Source: Streptococcus oralis subsp. dentisani (lineage in GTDB: Bacteria > Bacillota > Bacilli > Lactobacillales > Streptococcaceae). From it: a stretch of 64,000 nucleotides of DNA. Both the position numbers and the translations under genes were made by a program. A model generated the notes under the pieces. It was not told the DNA's origin. It saw only the letters and a list, made by a program, of their open reading frames with translations, and did not search any database. Position 1 is the first letter of the stretch; every line of letters starts with the position of its first letter. The stretch is from NCBI RefSeq assembly GCF_002096335.1, contig NZ_NCUW01000030.1, positions 434,001 through 498,000 of the forward strand, given 5' to 3'. Shown one piece after another: positions 56,095-64,000 of this stretch.

Positions 56095-57021
56095 TTACGG
56101 CAAATCATTCCCTGCTGCGAGGTAAATCTCATACCATTCTTTTCGAGTCAGGTTAACATCACTTGCTTGGCTTGCCTCTATTAAATGTTTAGGATTAGTT
56201 GTTCCTACCACTGCCTGCATCTTAGCTGGGTAGAGTAAGACCCAAGCGATAGCAATAGCTGATGGGCTTACACCGTATTTTAAGGCTAGTCGATTTAGGA
56301 CTTGGTTTAGTTGTTGAAACTTCTCATTGCCGACAAAATTCCCTTTGAAATATCCGAACTGCAAGACTGACCAGGCCTGAATAACCATGTCATTTAATTT
56401 ACAGTATTCAAAGACGCTACCATCACGCAAAGCTGCCTTGTCCCCTTTCATATTGACATGAAAACCGGATTCAAAACCAGGTGTGAATGCTGCACTTAGT
56501 TGTAATTGATTGATAGCTAGAGGCTGCTTAACTTCTTTCTTCAGTAATTCCATCATCATAGGATTTTGGTTGGACACACCGAAATCTCTAACTTTATCTG
56601 ATGTGTGTAGAATTTCAAAGGCTTGAGCCACTTGATCAGCTTCCATCAGAGCATCTGGTCGATGGAGAAGCAAGCTATCTAAATAGTCAACCTGCAATCT
56701 TTTTAAAATTCCATCTACTGATTCTAAAATATACTCTTTTGAAAAATCAAAATAAGTAAACTCTTCAATGCGAATGCCACATTTGGACTGAATCCACATC
56801 TTTTCTCGCAGGTCAGGACGATTGTTTAACACTTGACCTAGTAATTCTTCGCAACGACCTCCACCATAGATATCTGCCAAGTCAAAGGCATTGATTCCGA
56901 CAGAGAGGGCTGTTTCAACCAGTTCCTCAACTTCTTTGACCGACTTGTCACTGATTCGCATCATACCGAGAACAATTTCTGATAATTCTTTGTCATCTCG
57001 ACCAAGAGTTATGTATCTCAT
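56095..57021 (-). CDS. Aldo/keto reductase (YdhF-like)
   Basis: A 308-residue NADPH-dependent oxidoreductase of the TIM-barrel AKR family. Catalytic-type residues are visible: Asp and Tyr in FDLADIYGGGRCEELLG, Lys in QSKCGIR and His in SLLLHRPDALM. The C-terminal ending VVGTTNPKHLIEA is typical. The substrate is unknown. The ATG at 57021 follows AAAGGAG; a TTG one codon earlier is an alternative. It lies between two near-identical terminators, so it is probably its own unit in the block upstream of the metG fossil. Confidence 0.88.
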   Translation of the reverse strand: MRYITLGRDDKELSEIVLGMMRISDKSVKEVEELVETALSVGINAFDLADIYGGGRCEELLGQVLNNRPDLREKMWIQSKCGIRIEEFTYFDFSKEYILESVDGILKRLQVDYLDSLLLHRPDALMEADQVAQAFEILHTSDKVRDFGVSNQNPMMMELLKKEVKQPLAINQLQLSAAFTPGFESGFHVNMKGDKAALRDGSVFEYCKLNDMVIQAWSVLQFGYFKGNFVGNEKFQQLNQVLNRLALKYGVSPSAIAIAWVLLYPAKMQAVVGTTNPKHLIEASQASDVNLTRKEWYEIYLAAGNDLP

Positions 57022-57067
57022 CAAATTTTTCTCCTTTAATTTCTAACATTTTTTCCTTCATTATAAC

Positions 57068-57094
57068 AAAAAACCGCTTTGCAACGGCTTTTTG
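57068..57094 (-). terminator. Terminator after the padR operon
   Basis: Minus-strand AGCCGTTgcaaAGCGGTTTTTT, a near copy of the one at 56040-56066. Confidence 0.75.
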
Positions 57095-57095
57095 A

Positions 57096-57911
57096 CTATA
57101 TTTCACTCCATTTTATCTTCTTAAACCCACGGAACAAGACAAAGATTCCAATAAAGAGGACAGCTAAAGGAATAACTTTTGTAAGAAAAACATTTGAAAT
57201 TCCCATCCACTCATAGTAACGGAGTAGAGAGCCTACAACAAGATGGGCAACAATCATACTGACAAAGGGACGAAAAATCGGTTCTTTCCAATTCCAAATA
57301 CTGATGACCAACGAAATCGTAAAGACAGATAAACTATCCCAGGGAGCAGGAAGATAAAAGGCTCCTTCTTGTATGAAGCTTGTCATTCCTACATATCCTA
57401 GAACAACTAGCAGAACAAGAATCCCAACGACAGTATAGGTGCCAATTTTCATTTTGGGAGAATCTTGGACTAAACCCCAACGTAAGATTATCCCCACAAG
57501 CCCAAATCCAACTAGAAAAAGGAGCAGTTGCCCTAAGAAGGTGAGCAAATTGACTGTTAAGAGAGGGCCTTTAGAAAAATCACCTAGCAGTTGATAGTAA
57601 CGTAATACCGCTAGGACAAGAATTGGCGTCAAAAGGGACTCTTTGATAGAACTGCGAGGTGCTTCCTTGAGCATCTCTCTCATTAATTTTTTAGGATTCT
57701 TACCTAGATACTCCTCTGCACTCATACCATCTCGTTCTGCTTCTGAAAAATCTAACATCATCAAATAAATCTGCTCTCTAAGATAGTCCTCATCATAGAG
57801 AAATCCAGCAAGATTAAAACTATCCCACAGCTCCTCAAAATACTTTTGATTCTCCTCAGAAAACTCATACAGCAAAGCGCTTGTTTCTTCGTAATACTTC
57901 ATTTTCTTCAT
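57096..57911 (-). CDS. PadR-associated membrane protein
   Basis: A 271-residue protein with a soluble helical N-terminal part (about 1-95; MKYYEETSALLYEFSEENQKYF) like the DUF1048/DUF1700-type domains commonly encoded beside PadR regulators. Five to six membrane helices (about 95-265) follow. It begins 3 nt after padR and so forms a two-gene operon with it. Such pairs often sense or answer envelope stress, but no function is established here. The family assignment is tentative. Confidence 0.7.
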   Translation of the reverse strand: MKKMKYYEETSALLYEFSEENQKYFEELWDSFNLAGFLYDEDYLREQIYLMMLDFSEAERDGMSAEEYLGKNPKKLMREMLKEAPRSSIKESLLTPILVLAVLRYYQLLGDFSKGPLLTVNLLTFLGQLLLFLVGFGLVGIILRWGLVQDSPKMKIGTYTVVGILVLLVVLGYVGMTSFIQEGAFYLPAPWDSLSVFTISLVISIWNWKEPIFRPFVSMIVAHLVVGSLLRYYEWMGISNVFLTKVIPLAVLFIGIFVLFRGFKKIKWSEI

Positions 57912-57914
57912 GGT

Positions 57915-58235
57915 TTACCCCCCATTCTTAATCCCTTCAACTTTTTGACTCAAATCGTCCCATTGTTGCCAAAAGACCGAGACACGCTCTTTTCCTTCTT
58001 TAGTTAACGAAAAATACTTCCGATCTGGACCATCTGGCGACGAGCGCATGTCGCCTCTTATCCATTGTTTTTTTTCTAACTTTTGCAACAAAGGATAAAT
58101 AGTTCCTGGAACAATAGTGCCAAATCCGGCCTCTCGCAAAGTCTGAACCAACTCATAACCATATCGCTCTTTTTGACCAATCATATCCAAGACACAACCT
58201 TCAAGAACACCTTTTAATAGCTGAGTTTCTTTCAT
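57915..58235 (-). CDS. PadR family transcriptional regulator
   Basis: A 106-residue winged-helix repressor: MKETQLLKGVLEGCVLDMIG, YGYELVQTLREAGFGTIVPG, TIYPLLQKLEKKQWIRGDM and SPDGPDRKYFSLTKEGKE are the PadR signature. GGGAGAAGGG precedes the ATG. It probably represses its own operon through ACTAGT-containing sites around the promoter. Confidence 0.92.
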   Translation of the reverse strand: MKETQLLKGVLEGCVLDMIGQKERYGYELVQTLREAGFGTIVPGTIYPLLQKLEKKQWIRGDMRSSPDGPDRKYFSLTKEGKERVSVFWQQWDDLSQKVEGIKNGG

Positions 58236-58264
58236 CCCTTCTCCCTTCTAATCTATTTTGTAAT

Positions 58265-58315
58265 ACATACTAGTAGCTTCACCTATAGCATACCACTTTC
58301 ACACTAGTTTGTAAA
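58265..58315 (-). promoter_or_regulatory. padR promoter with paired ACTAGT sites
   Basis: Minus strand TTTACA (58315-58310), a 17-nt spacer and TATGCT (58292-58287). ACTAGTGTG lies in the spacer and ACTAGTATG lies just downstream of the start point (58274-58266), 34 bp apart, which would suit autoregulation. Confidence 0.6.
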
Positions 58316-58329
58316 GCATAATAGCTAAA

Positions 58330-58364
58330 GAAAAAAACAGAACTAGCATGAACTAGTCCTGTCT
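58330..58364 (-). terminator. Terminator after metG
   Basis: Minus-strand stem ACAGGACTAGTT / AACTAGTTCTGT type (ACAG-ACTAG arms, loop about 4-6) followed by TTTTTT. Confidence 0.75.
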
Positions 58365-58368
58365 ATTT

Positions 58369-60366
58369 TTATCCAATCACACTTCCGTTTGGTACAGCTG
58401 GATCCACTGTGAGAAGGGTTAGTTTGCCATCATGTTCAGCTGAGAGGATCATCCCTTGGCTGACATATTTTTTCATCATTTTACGTGGTTTGAGGTTGGC
58501 AACGATTTGGACTTTCTTGCCGACCAATTCTTGTTCGTTTGGATAGTATTTTGCAATTCCTGAGAGAATTTGACGGTCTTCACCATCACCAGCATCCAAG
58601 CGGAATTGAAGCAACTTATCAGAACCTTCTACTTTCGAAACTTCTTTGACTTCTGCGACACGGATTTCAACCTTGTCAAAGTCTTCAAATTTGATTTCTT
58701 TCTTGTTTAGTTTGAGTTCGACTTCATCTGGATTCCATTCTTTTTCGACTGCAGGTTTATTGCCTTCCATTTGTTCCTTGATATAGGAGATTTCTTCTTC
58801 CATATCCAGACGTGGGAAGATTGGAGTTCCTTTGGCAACTACTGTCACACCAGATGGGAAGTCTGCTAGATTCAAGTTCTCAAGGCTAGAAACTTCTGCT
58901 AGACCAAGTTGAGTCAAGACTGCACGACTGGTTTCCATCATAAATGGCTCAATCAAGTGAGCTACAATACGAAGGCTAGCTGCCAAGTGGCTCATCACAC
59001 TTGCTAATTGGTCACGGAGGGCTTCATCCTTAGCCAAGACCCATGGAGCTGTCTCATCAATGTATTTGTTGGTACGAGAGATAAGGGTCCAGACTGCTTC
59101 AAGCGCACGTGGGTAGTCAACTGCTTCCATGTGTGTATGGTAATCAGCGATAGATTGCTCTGCTACTTGAGCAAGAGCATTGTCAAATTCAGTCACACCT
59201 TCTACATAGGCAGGGATTTTGCCATCAAAGTACTTGTTAATCATAGAAACCGTACGGTTGAGGAGATTTCCAAGGTCATTGGCCAATTCATAGTTGATAC
59301 GGCCGACGTAGTCCTCAGGAGTAAAGGTTCCGTCTGAACCGACTGGGAGGCTACGCATGAGGTAGTAACGAAGTGGATCCAGTCCATAACGCTCTACCAA
59401 CATTTCAGGGTAAACAACGTTTCCTTTAGACTTAGACATCTTGCCGTCTTTCATGACAAACCAACCGTGAGCAATCAAGCGGTCTGGCAATTTGATATCG
59501 AGCATCATGAGCAGGATTGGCCAGTAGATAGAATGGAAACGAAGAATGTCTTTTCCAACCATGTGGAAGACTGTTCCATTCCAGAACTTGTCAAAGTTTC
59601 CATGCTCATCTTGACCATATCCAAGAGCTGTCGCATAGTTAAGGAGAGCGTCAATCCAAACATAGACAACGTGTTTTGGATTTGATGGGACTGGTACTCC
59701 CCATGTAAAGGTTGTACGAGAAACTGCCAAATCTTCCAAACCTGGCTCGATGAAGTTGCGTAACATTTCGTTAAGGCGACCATCAGGTGTGATGAAATCA
59801 GGATGAGATTTAAAAAATTCGACCAAACGATCTTGGTATTTGCTGAGGCGAAGGAAGTAAGACTCTTCTGAAACCCACTCCACTTCATGACCTGATGGAG
59901 CGATTCCGCCCGTCACATTTCCAGCTTCATCACGGAAAACTTCTGCCAGCTGGCTTTCTGTAAAAAATTCCTCATCTGAGACTGAGTACCAACCAGAGTA
60001 TTCGCCCAAGTAGATGTCATCTTGAGCAAGCAAGCGTTCAAAGACCTGAGCCACCACTTTTTCATGGTAATCATCAGTTGTGCGGATGAATTTATCATAT
60101 GAGATATCAAGTAATTTCCAAAGTTCTTTGACTCCAACTGCCATCCCATCGACATAGGCTTGTGGTGTAATACCAGCTTCTTCTGCTTTTTGTTGAATCT
60201 TTTGGCCATGCTCATCAAGACCCGTCAAATAAAAGACATCGTAGCCCATAAGGCGTTTGTAACGTGCTAAGACATCACAGGCGATAGTTGTGTAGGCAGA
60301 ACCGATATGAAGTTTACCAGATGGATAGTAAATCGGTGTTGTAATATAAAAATTCTTTTCAGACAT
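58369..60366 (-). CDS. metG: Methionyl-tRNA synthetase
   Basis: Charges tRNA-Met and initiator tRNA. The 665-residue protein starts at 60366 ([20 protein letters not shown]) with AAAGGAAA upstream; the longer frame to 60408 would start upstream of the promoter-proximal leader and lacks a ribosome site. HIGH-type motif HIGSAYT, KMSKS in [10 protein letters not shown], and a C-terminal EMAP/Arc1p-like tRNA-binding domain (about 560-665, [20 protein letters not shown]). The last approximately 26 codons also exist as a fossil at 54550-54629. An extended -10 (TGATATAAT, 60412-60420) is the likely promoter. Confidence 0.97.
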   Translation of the reverse strand: MSEKNFYITTPIYYPSGKLHIGSAYTTIACDVLARYKRLMGYDVFYLTGLDEHGQKIQQKAEEAGITPQAYVDGMAVGVKELWKLLDISYDKFIRTTDDYHEKVVAQVFERLLAQDDIYLGEYSGWYSVSDEEFFTESQLAEVFRDEAGNVTGGIAPSGHEVEWVSEESYFLRLSKYQDRLVEFFKSHPDFITPDGRLNEMLRNFIEPGLEDLAVSRTTFTWGVPVPSNPKHVVYVWIDALLNYATALGYGQDEHGNFDKFWNGTVFHMVGKDILRFHSIYWPILLMMLDIKLPDRLIAHGWFVMKDGKMSKSKGNVVYPEMLVERYGLDPLRYYLMRSLPVGSDGTFTPEDYVGRINYELANDLGNLLNRTVSMINKYFDGKIPAYVEGVTEFDNALAQVAEQSIADYHTHMEAVDYPRALEAVWTLISRTNKYIDETAPWVLAKDEALRDQLASVMSHLAASLRIVAHLIEPFMMETSRAVLTQLGLAEVSSLENLNLADFPSGVTVVAKGTPIFPRLDMEEEISYIKEQMEGNKPAVEKEWNPDEVELKLNKKEIKFEDFDKVEIRVAEVKEVSKVEGSDKLLQFRLDAGDGEDRQILSGIAKYYPNEQELVGKKVQIVANLKPRKMMKKYVSQGMILSAEHDGKLTLLTVDPAVPNGSVIG

Positions 60367-60411
60367 AATATTTCCTTTCCAGGCAAATGAAACCTGTTTT
60401 TCTAACACTTC

Positions 60412-60420
60412 ATTATATCA
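60412..60420 (-). promoter_or_regulatory. Extended -10 promoter of metG
   Basis: Minus strand TGATATAAT, 45 nt before the start; the -35 is weak. No T-box leader is visible. Confidence 0.6.
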
Positions 60421-60454
60421 TATTTTTAGTGATTTTCGATAGGAAAATCCATAC

Positions 60455-60490
60455 AAAAACAAGACAGATAAATGTCCATCTTGTTTTTCC
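60455..60490 (-). terminator. Terminator after the MacAB-like exporter operon
   Basis: Stem AAAAACAAGA / TCTTGTTTTT with an inner GACA / TGTC. A/T runs lie on both sides. Confidence 0.8.
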
Positions 60491-60501
60491 TCTTGTTTAT
60501 A

Positions 60502-61761
60502 TTACTCATAACGAAGGGCTTCAATCGGATCAAGCTTAGAGGCTTTATTGGCCGGTAAGACACCAAATATCATACCAACGCTGGCTGACACAGCCAAGCT
60601 AAAGAGAGCAATTGGGAGGGAAACCCCAACTTCGATGCCTGCAATCATATTTTGCAACAAGATACCTGCTAACATTGTCAAGCCTGCTGCACTGACTAGG
60701 CCGATGATCCCACCTAGCAAGGTCAAGATCATGGACTCGATCAAAAACTGTACTAAGATATTAGCCCGTGTAGCTCCGAGAGCCTTCCGCAGACCAATCT
60801 CACGCGTACGTTCTGTCACCGAAACCAGCATGATGTTCATAACTCCAGTTCCACCAACAAAGAGTGAAATCCCTGCGATGGCACTGATAATTGTGGTTAT
60901 AAATCCAAAGAGTTTTTGAACTTCTTCAAAGGTTGCTGTTTCATCCGCAACTTGATATTCTCCTTGATGTACTCCTGATATTTCTGTCATTCTGCGTGCG
61001 AGTTCTGGTCCTAAAGTCGGAGTAAGACTTGTATCATTCACACGAAAGACAACATTAGAGATTTCATCCATATTAAAATTAACAGCAACAGATGTATTGG
61101 TTGTAATTGGCAAACCTCCGATACCAAACATCTTTGCAGTTTTAGCCTCAGAACTTGTGTATACTCCGATAACTCGATAATGAAAGTTATTAACTGAGAT
61201 TATCTGATTAAGAGCTGCCTGTGGTGAGTCAAAAAGACTGTTAGCCAGTTCTTCATCAAGTAAGATCACACTTGCAAAATCTCTGTAATCTTGTTCTCTT
61301 AGACTCCTACCAGCGATTATTTCATTTTCAGTGGCAGTCATATAAGTCATATTACCACCTGTTAAACTAGCCTGCTCAACTTTTTTATCTTTATAAGTCA
61401 GAGTAACATTTATACTATTCGTCACAAAGTAACTATCTACACCCTTTAGTTTAGCGGCTTCCTTAACCCATGCTTCCTGTGTCTTGGGTGGGACAACATA
61501 AGCTGTATCCTCTCGACCAGACAGTGTTAGAGAAGACTGTTTTTGGGTAAAAGAGCCGTCCTTACTTTTAATAGGCGAGAAAAAGACCTGAATATTTTTC
61601 TGAGATTTGGTCATATTTTTATTGACCTGACGAGACATAGAGTCTCCCAGAGCCATGATGACAACTACTGAAGATACTCCTATAATAATCCCAATCATCG
61701 TCAAAAATGAACGCATCTTGTGTGCCATAATCGATGAAAAGGCAAATTTCAGATTTTCCAT
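60502..61761 (-). CDS. MacB-like ABC exporter permease
   Basis: A 419-residue permease: an N-terminal helix (FLTMIGIIIGVSSVVVIMAL), a periplasm-side-type extracellular domain (about 45-285), and three C-terminal helices with the FtsX motif VTERTREIGLRKALGATRANI. Homologous to the SP_0787 class, implicated in tolerance to antimicrobial peptides. With the ATPase 1 nt upstream and the adaptor it forms a tripartite-like exporter of a Gram-positive kind. Confidence 0.92.
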   Translation of the reverse strand: MENLKFAFSSIMAHKMRSFLTMIGIIIGVSSVVVIMALGDSMSRQVNKNMTKSQKNIQVFFSPIKSKDGSFTQKQSSLTLSGREDTAYVVPPKTQEAWVKEAAKLKGVDSYFVTNSINVTLTYKDKKVEQASLTGGNMTYMTATENEIIAGRSLREQDYRDFASVILLDEELANSLFDSPQAALNQIISVNNFHYRVIGVYTSSEAKTAKMFGIGGLPITTNTSVAVNFNMDEISNVVFRVNDTSLTPTLGPELARRMTEISGVHQGEYQVADETATFEEVQKLFGFITTIISAIAGISLFVGGTGVMNIMLVSVTERTREIGLRKALGATRANILVQFLIESMILTLLGGIIGLVSAAGLTMLAGILLQNMIAGIEVGVSLPIALFSLAVSASVGMIFGVLPANKASKLDPIEALRYE

Positions 61762-61762
61762 C

Positions 61763-62464
61763 TTAATGCCCCTCCCCTTCTAAATGCCCACTATCAGATG
61801 CAATAACCCCATCACGGATTACAATCTGACGTTTTGCATAAGCTGCAATCTCAGGCTCATGCGTGACCATAATAATGGTCCTTCCTTCTTCATTTAACTC
61901 CACCAAAAGTTCCATGATTTGGCTTCCTGTCCTTGTATCCAAAGCTCCAGTTGGTTCATCTGCCAGGATAATCGAAGGATTGTTGACAAGGGCACGTGCA
62001 ATAGCTACCCGTTGTTTTTGTCCACCAGATAATTCCGAAGGCAAGTGGTGACTTCTATCAGTCAAATCTACCTTTTTCAAATAGGTCTCTGCCAATTTAT
62101 GGCGTTTGGAAGCTGAAACTCCAGCATATATTAAAGGCAATTCAACATTCTGAAGGGCATCTAGTTTGGACAAAAGAAAGAATTGTTGAAAGACAAAACC
62201 AATCTCTTGATTACGGACTTTGGCCAACTGTTTTTCATCTAATCGAGCCACTTCCTGCCCCTCTAAGTAATACTCACCACTAGTTGGAGTGTCCAACATT
62301 CCAATAGTATTCATAAGAGTAGATTTTCCCGAACCTGATGGTCCCATAATGGCAACAAACTCTCCCTCATTCACTTCCAAGTTGATATTTTTCAAAACCT
62401 GAAGTTCCTGATCTCCATTTCGATAACTCCTACAGATATTTTTTAGACTAATTAGTTTCTTCAT
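61763..62464 (-). CDS. MacB-like ABC exporter ATP-binding protein
   Basis: A 233-residue ATPase with Walker [11 protein letters not shown]-loop [20 protein letters not shown], signature LSGGQKQR, Walker [14 protein letters not shown] and VTHE. It overlaps the end of the adaptor gene by 17 nt and ends 1 nt before the permease gene. Confidence 0.93.
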   Translation of the reverse strand: MKKLISLKNICRSYRNGDQELQVLKNINLEVNEGEFVAIMGPSGSGKSTLMNTIGMLDTPTSGEYYLEGQEVARLDEKQLAKVRNQEIGFVFQQFFLLSKLDALQNVELPLIYAGVSASKRHKLAETYLKKVDLTDRSHHLPSELSGGQKQRVAIARALVNNPSIILADEPTGALDTRTGSQIMELLVELNEEGRTIIMVTHEPEIAAYAKRQIVIRDGVIASDSGHLEGEGH

Positions 62465-63599
62465 CAGCCTTCACCTCTTTTCCTTCTTCCAAGGAAGTTG
62501 TTGGATTACTGATGACTTTAGCCCCATTTGTCAAACCAGAAGTGATTTCTTGGTTTTCTGCGTCAGCATTTCCTAAGCTAACTTCGATTTTCTTAGCCTT
62601 ATTCTCTTCGTCAACAACCCAGACATAGTTTTTACCTTCTTCTTCTACGATGCTGGTTAATGGTACCAGAAGAGATGTACTGTCGCTTTTAACTTCTACA
62701 CTAACAGAAAATCCTTGTTTTAACTCACCAATATCACTCGTAATTTCAATAGTGTATGGATATTTAGAGCCGACATTAGATGCACCTGTACCATTACTTC
62801 CATCAGCACCATTCTTTGAATAAGTTGCGATATAGTTGATCTTCCCTGTCCACGTTTTATCTGGGTAGACTTTGGATGTGAAGGTCACTTCTTGTCCAAC
62901 TGAAAGCTTGGCAAGGTTGTACTCTGACAGTTCACCTTTTACTTGCAAATTATCATTGCTCACTACATGGATCATGACCTTGCCATTACCTGCAGAAGAT
63001 TTGGAGAGATCGCGATTTACCTCTACAACTGTTCCTTCTATTGTACTTAGAATAGTTGTAGCATCTAATTGAGCCTTTGCTTTTTTAACTTGTGCTTCTG
63101 CATCTGCGCGGTTATCACAAGCATCCTTAATCTGAGAATCAAGGGAAGATACTGTGCTAGCATCTGAACCACCATATTCTTCATAATAAGTCAAGGCCTT
63201 ACTTCGTGATTCTCTCAACTCATTGATTTGACGATCAATCTTTGCTACTGCACGATTAGCAGCATCGTATGCTGCCTGAGCATCAGAACTATTGTATTTT
63301 ACTAACGCTTGTCCTCCACTTACCTTGTCGCCAACAGAGACTAAAATTTCTTCAATCTCACCCATACTTGCATCAAAGTATACATACTGTTCATTTTTTA
63401 CAGTAACAGTACCAGATAAGAGAATAGATGAGGCAACCGTTCCTTCTTTGGCAACAACCAAATGAGAGGTGGCATCTTTAACAGCAGCCTGAGAAGGTTG
63501 TCTAAAAAGTAAAATCCCCATAGCCCCGACAATAACAGCACTTGCAGTTCCGATAGATGTGTAAAATTGCCATTTTTTTCTTTTCGTATTTTTCTTCAT
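62448..63599 (-). CDS. Membrane-fusion/HlyD-type adaptor of the MacAB-like exporter
   Basis: A 383-residue adaptor starting at 63599 (MKKNTKRKKWQFYTSIGTAS). It has one membrane anchor (about 14-32) and a lipoyl-like part (GEIEEILVSVGDKVSGGQAL). A coiled-coil hairpin (about 108-180, RAVAKIDRQINELRESRSKA) and a beta-barrel domain follow. A longer frame to 63695 would begin upstream of the promoter TATAAT at 63639-63634 and is excluded. It is the first gene of the three-gene operon. Confidence 0.9.
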   Translation of the reverse strand: MKKNTKRKKWQFYTSIGTASAVIVGAMGILLFRQPSQAAVKDATSHLVVAKEGTVASSILLSGTVTVKNEQYVYFDASMGEIEEILVSVGDKVSGGQALVKYNSSDAQAAYDAANRAVAKIDRQINELRESRSKALTYYEEYGGSDASTVSSLDSQIKDACDNRADAEAQVKKAKAQLDATTILSTIEGTVVEVNRDLSKSSAGNGKVMIHVVSNDNLQVKGELSEYNLAKLSVGQEVTFTSKVYPDKTWTGKINYIATYSKNGADGSNGTGASNVGSKYPYTIEITSDIGELKQGFSVSVEVKSDSTSLLVPLTSIVEEEGKNYVWVVDEENKAKKIEVSLGNADAENQEITSGLTNGAKVISNPTTSLEEGKEVKADEETN

Positions 63600-63633
63600 C
63601 CCAAAACACCTTTCATATTTTCCATTAAAAACC

Positions 63634-63662
63634 ATTATATCAAATTTATCCACTCTGAACAA
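63634..63662 (-). promoter_or_regulatory. Promoter of the MacAB-like operon
   Basis: Minus strand TTGTTC, a 17-nt spacer ending TGA, then TATAAT (extended -10). Confidence 0.85.
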
Positions 63663-63773
63663 TGATTGTACTGTGAGAAAAGAGAAGCATTCCAAAACTC
63701 ACTTTCAGCTTCTTTCTGGTACATCAATTGTACTAGTTACACAATACATCTTATTTCCATATTTAGCAAGTAA

Positions 63774-64000
<227 letters not shown>

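Noticed and set aside
54550..58448. Considered an integrated phage or ICE with attL/attR in metG
   Set aside because: No integrase, excisionase, replication or mobilisation gene lies between the repeats, and the copies carry mismatches.
60367..60420. T-box leader for metG
   Set aside because: The leader is too short (about 40 nt) and lacks the T-box sequence and specifier loop.
63600..63695. Longer start for the MacA-like adaptor
   Set aside because: It would begin upstream of the TTGTTC-17-TATAAT promoter, so it cannot be transcribed from it.

Overview
The window is chromosome from a mitis-group Streptococcus (S. mitis / S. oralis / S. infantis type), low in G+C and densely coded. The basis is near pneumococcal-grade similarity of UvrB, GlnPQ, Zwf, ParC/ParE, IlvE, RpsA, PnrA and MetG, and a 43-residue protein known mainly from this group. 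Blocks that lie far apart in S. pneumoniae are joined here (uvrB-glnPQ-zwf-ftsY; a Bce-type exporter; rpsA-dnaX-suf; plsY-parE-parC-ilvE; pnrA-cdd-deoC-pdp-coaA; metG-exporter-gor), and ParC carries Gly52 and Asp91. The strain is therefore probably a relative rather than S. pneumoniae. These synteny statements rest on remembered pneumococcal gene order, not on a search.

Layout. 1-9100: uvrB (partial), a glutamine transporter glnPQ behind a perfect GlnR box, zwf, ftsY with two HAD phosphatases, and a VIT-family metal transporter. 9100-15000: two divergent antimicrobial-peptide or bacteriocin-type ABC systems around a shared intergenic region. That region holds a BceR-type operator, a 36-codon small gene, and a short promoter-leader-terminator unit. 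15000-23700: PspC, SprT-like and Tex genes, a small conserved protein, a YcgR/YcgQ-like membrane pair, HU, DegV, YitT and an amino-acid permease. 23700-32200: the sufCDSUB operon with an extra gene after sufB, then dnaX and a free-methionine-sulfoxide reductase. 32200-44700: rpsA, tRNA-Gln and tRNA-Tyr, ilvE behind a perfect CodY box, and parC, with a four-gene accessory block between parC and parE (RelA/SpoT-fold protein, ANT(6)-like nucleotidyltransferase, helical protein, cold-shock/HEPN-Abi fusion), then plsY. 44700-53650: the nucleoside importer (PnrA lipoprotein, ATPase, two permeases), the cdd-deoC-pdp salvage genes behind a cre-like site, and coaA. 53650-64000: rpsT, a FlaR-like kinase, an accessory block with padR, metG, a MacAB-like exporter and the start of gor.

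The most unusual structure is that accessory genes are bracketed twice by a duplicated 3' end of a housekeeping gene. A 73-bp copy of the sufB 3' end (differences synonymous in the coding part) lies beyond an unrecognised 189-residue gene. An approximately 80-bp copy of the metG 3' end lies beyond a 3.8-kb block with padR. In both, the fossil copy sits next to the outer terminator and keeps the reading frame and stop codon. This suggests capture of genes downstream of a conserved 3' end by recombination with diverged DNA. Other notable items are two apparent leaderless mRNAs (plsY, tex) sharing an almost identical promoter/start module, and a 90-bp palindromic element just upstream of parC.

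Regulation visible in the sequence is coherent. GlnR (nitrogen) acts at glnPQ, CodY (branched-chain amino acids) at ilvE, a CcpA-type cre at nucleoside catabolism, and a Bce-type response regulator at the peptide exporter. Their regulators lie outside the window.
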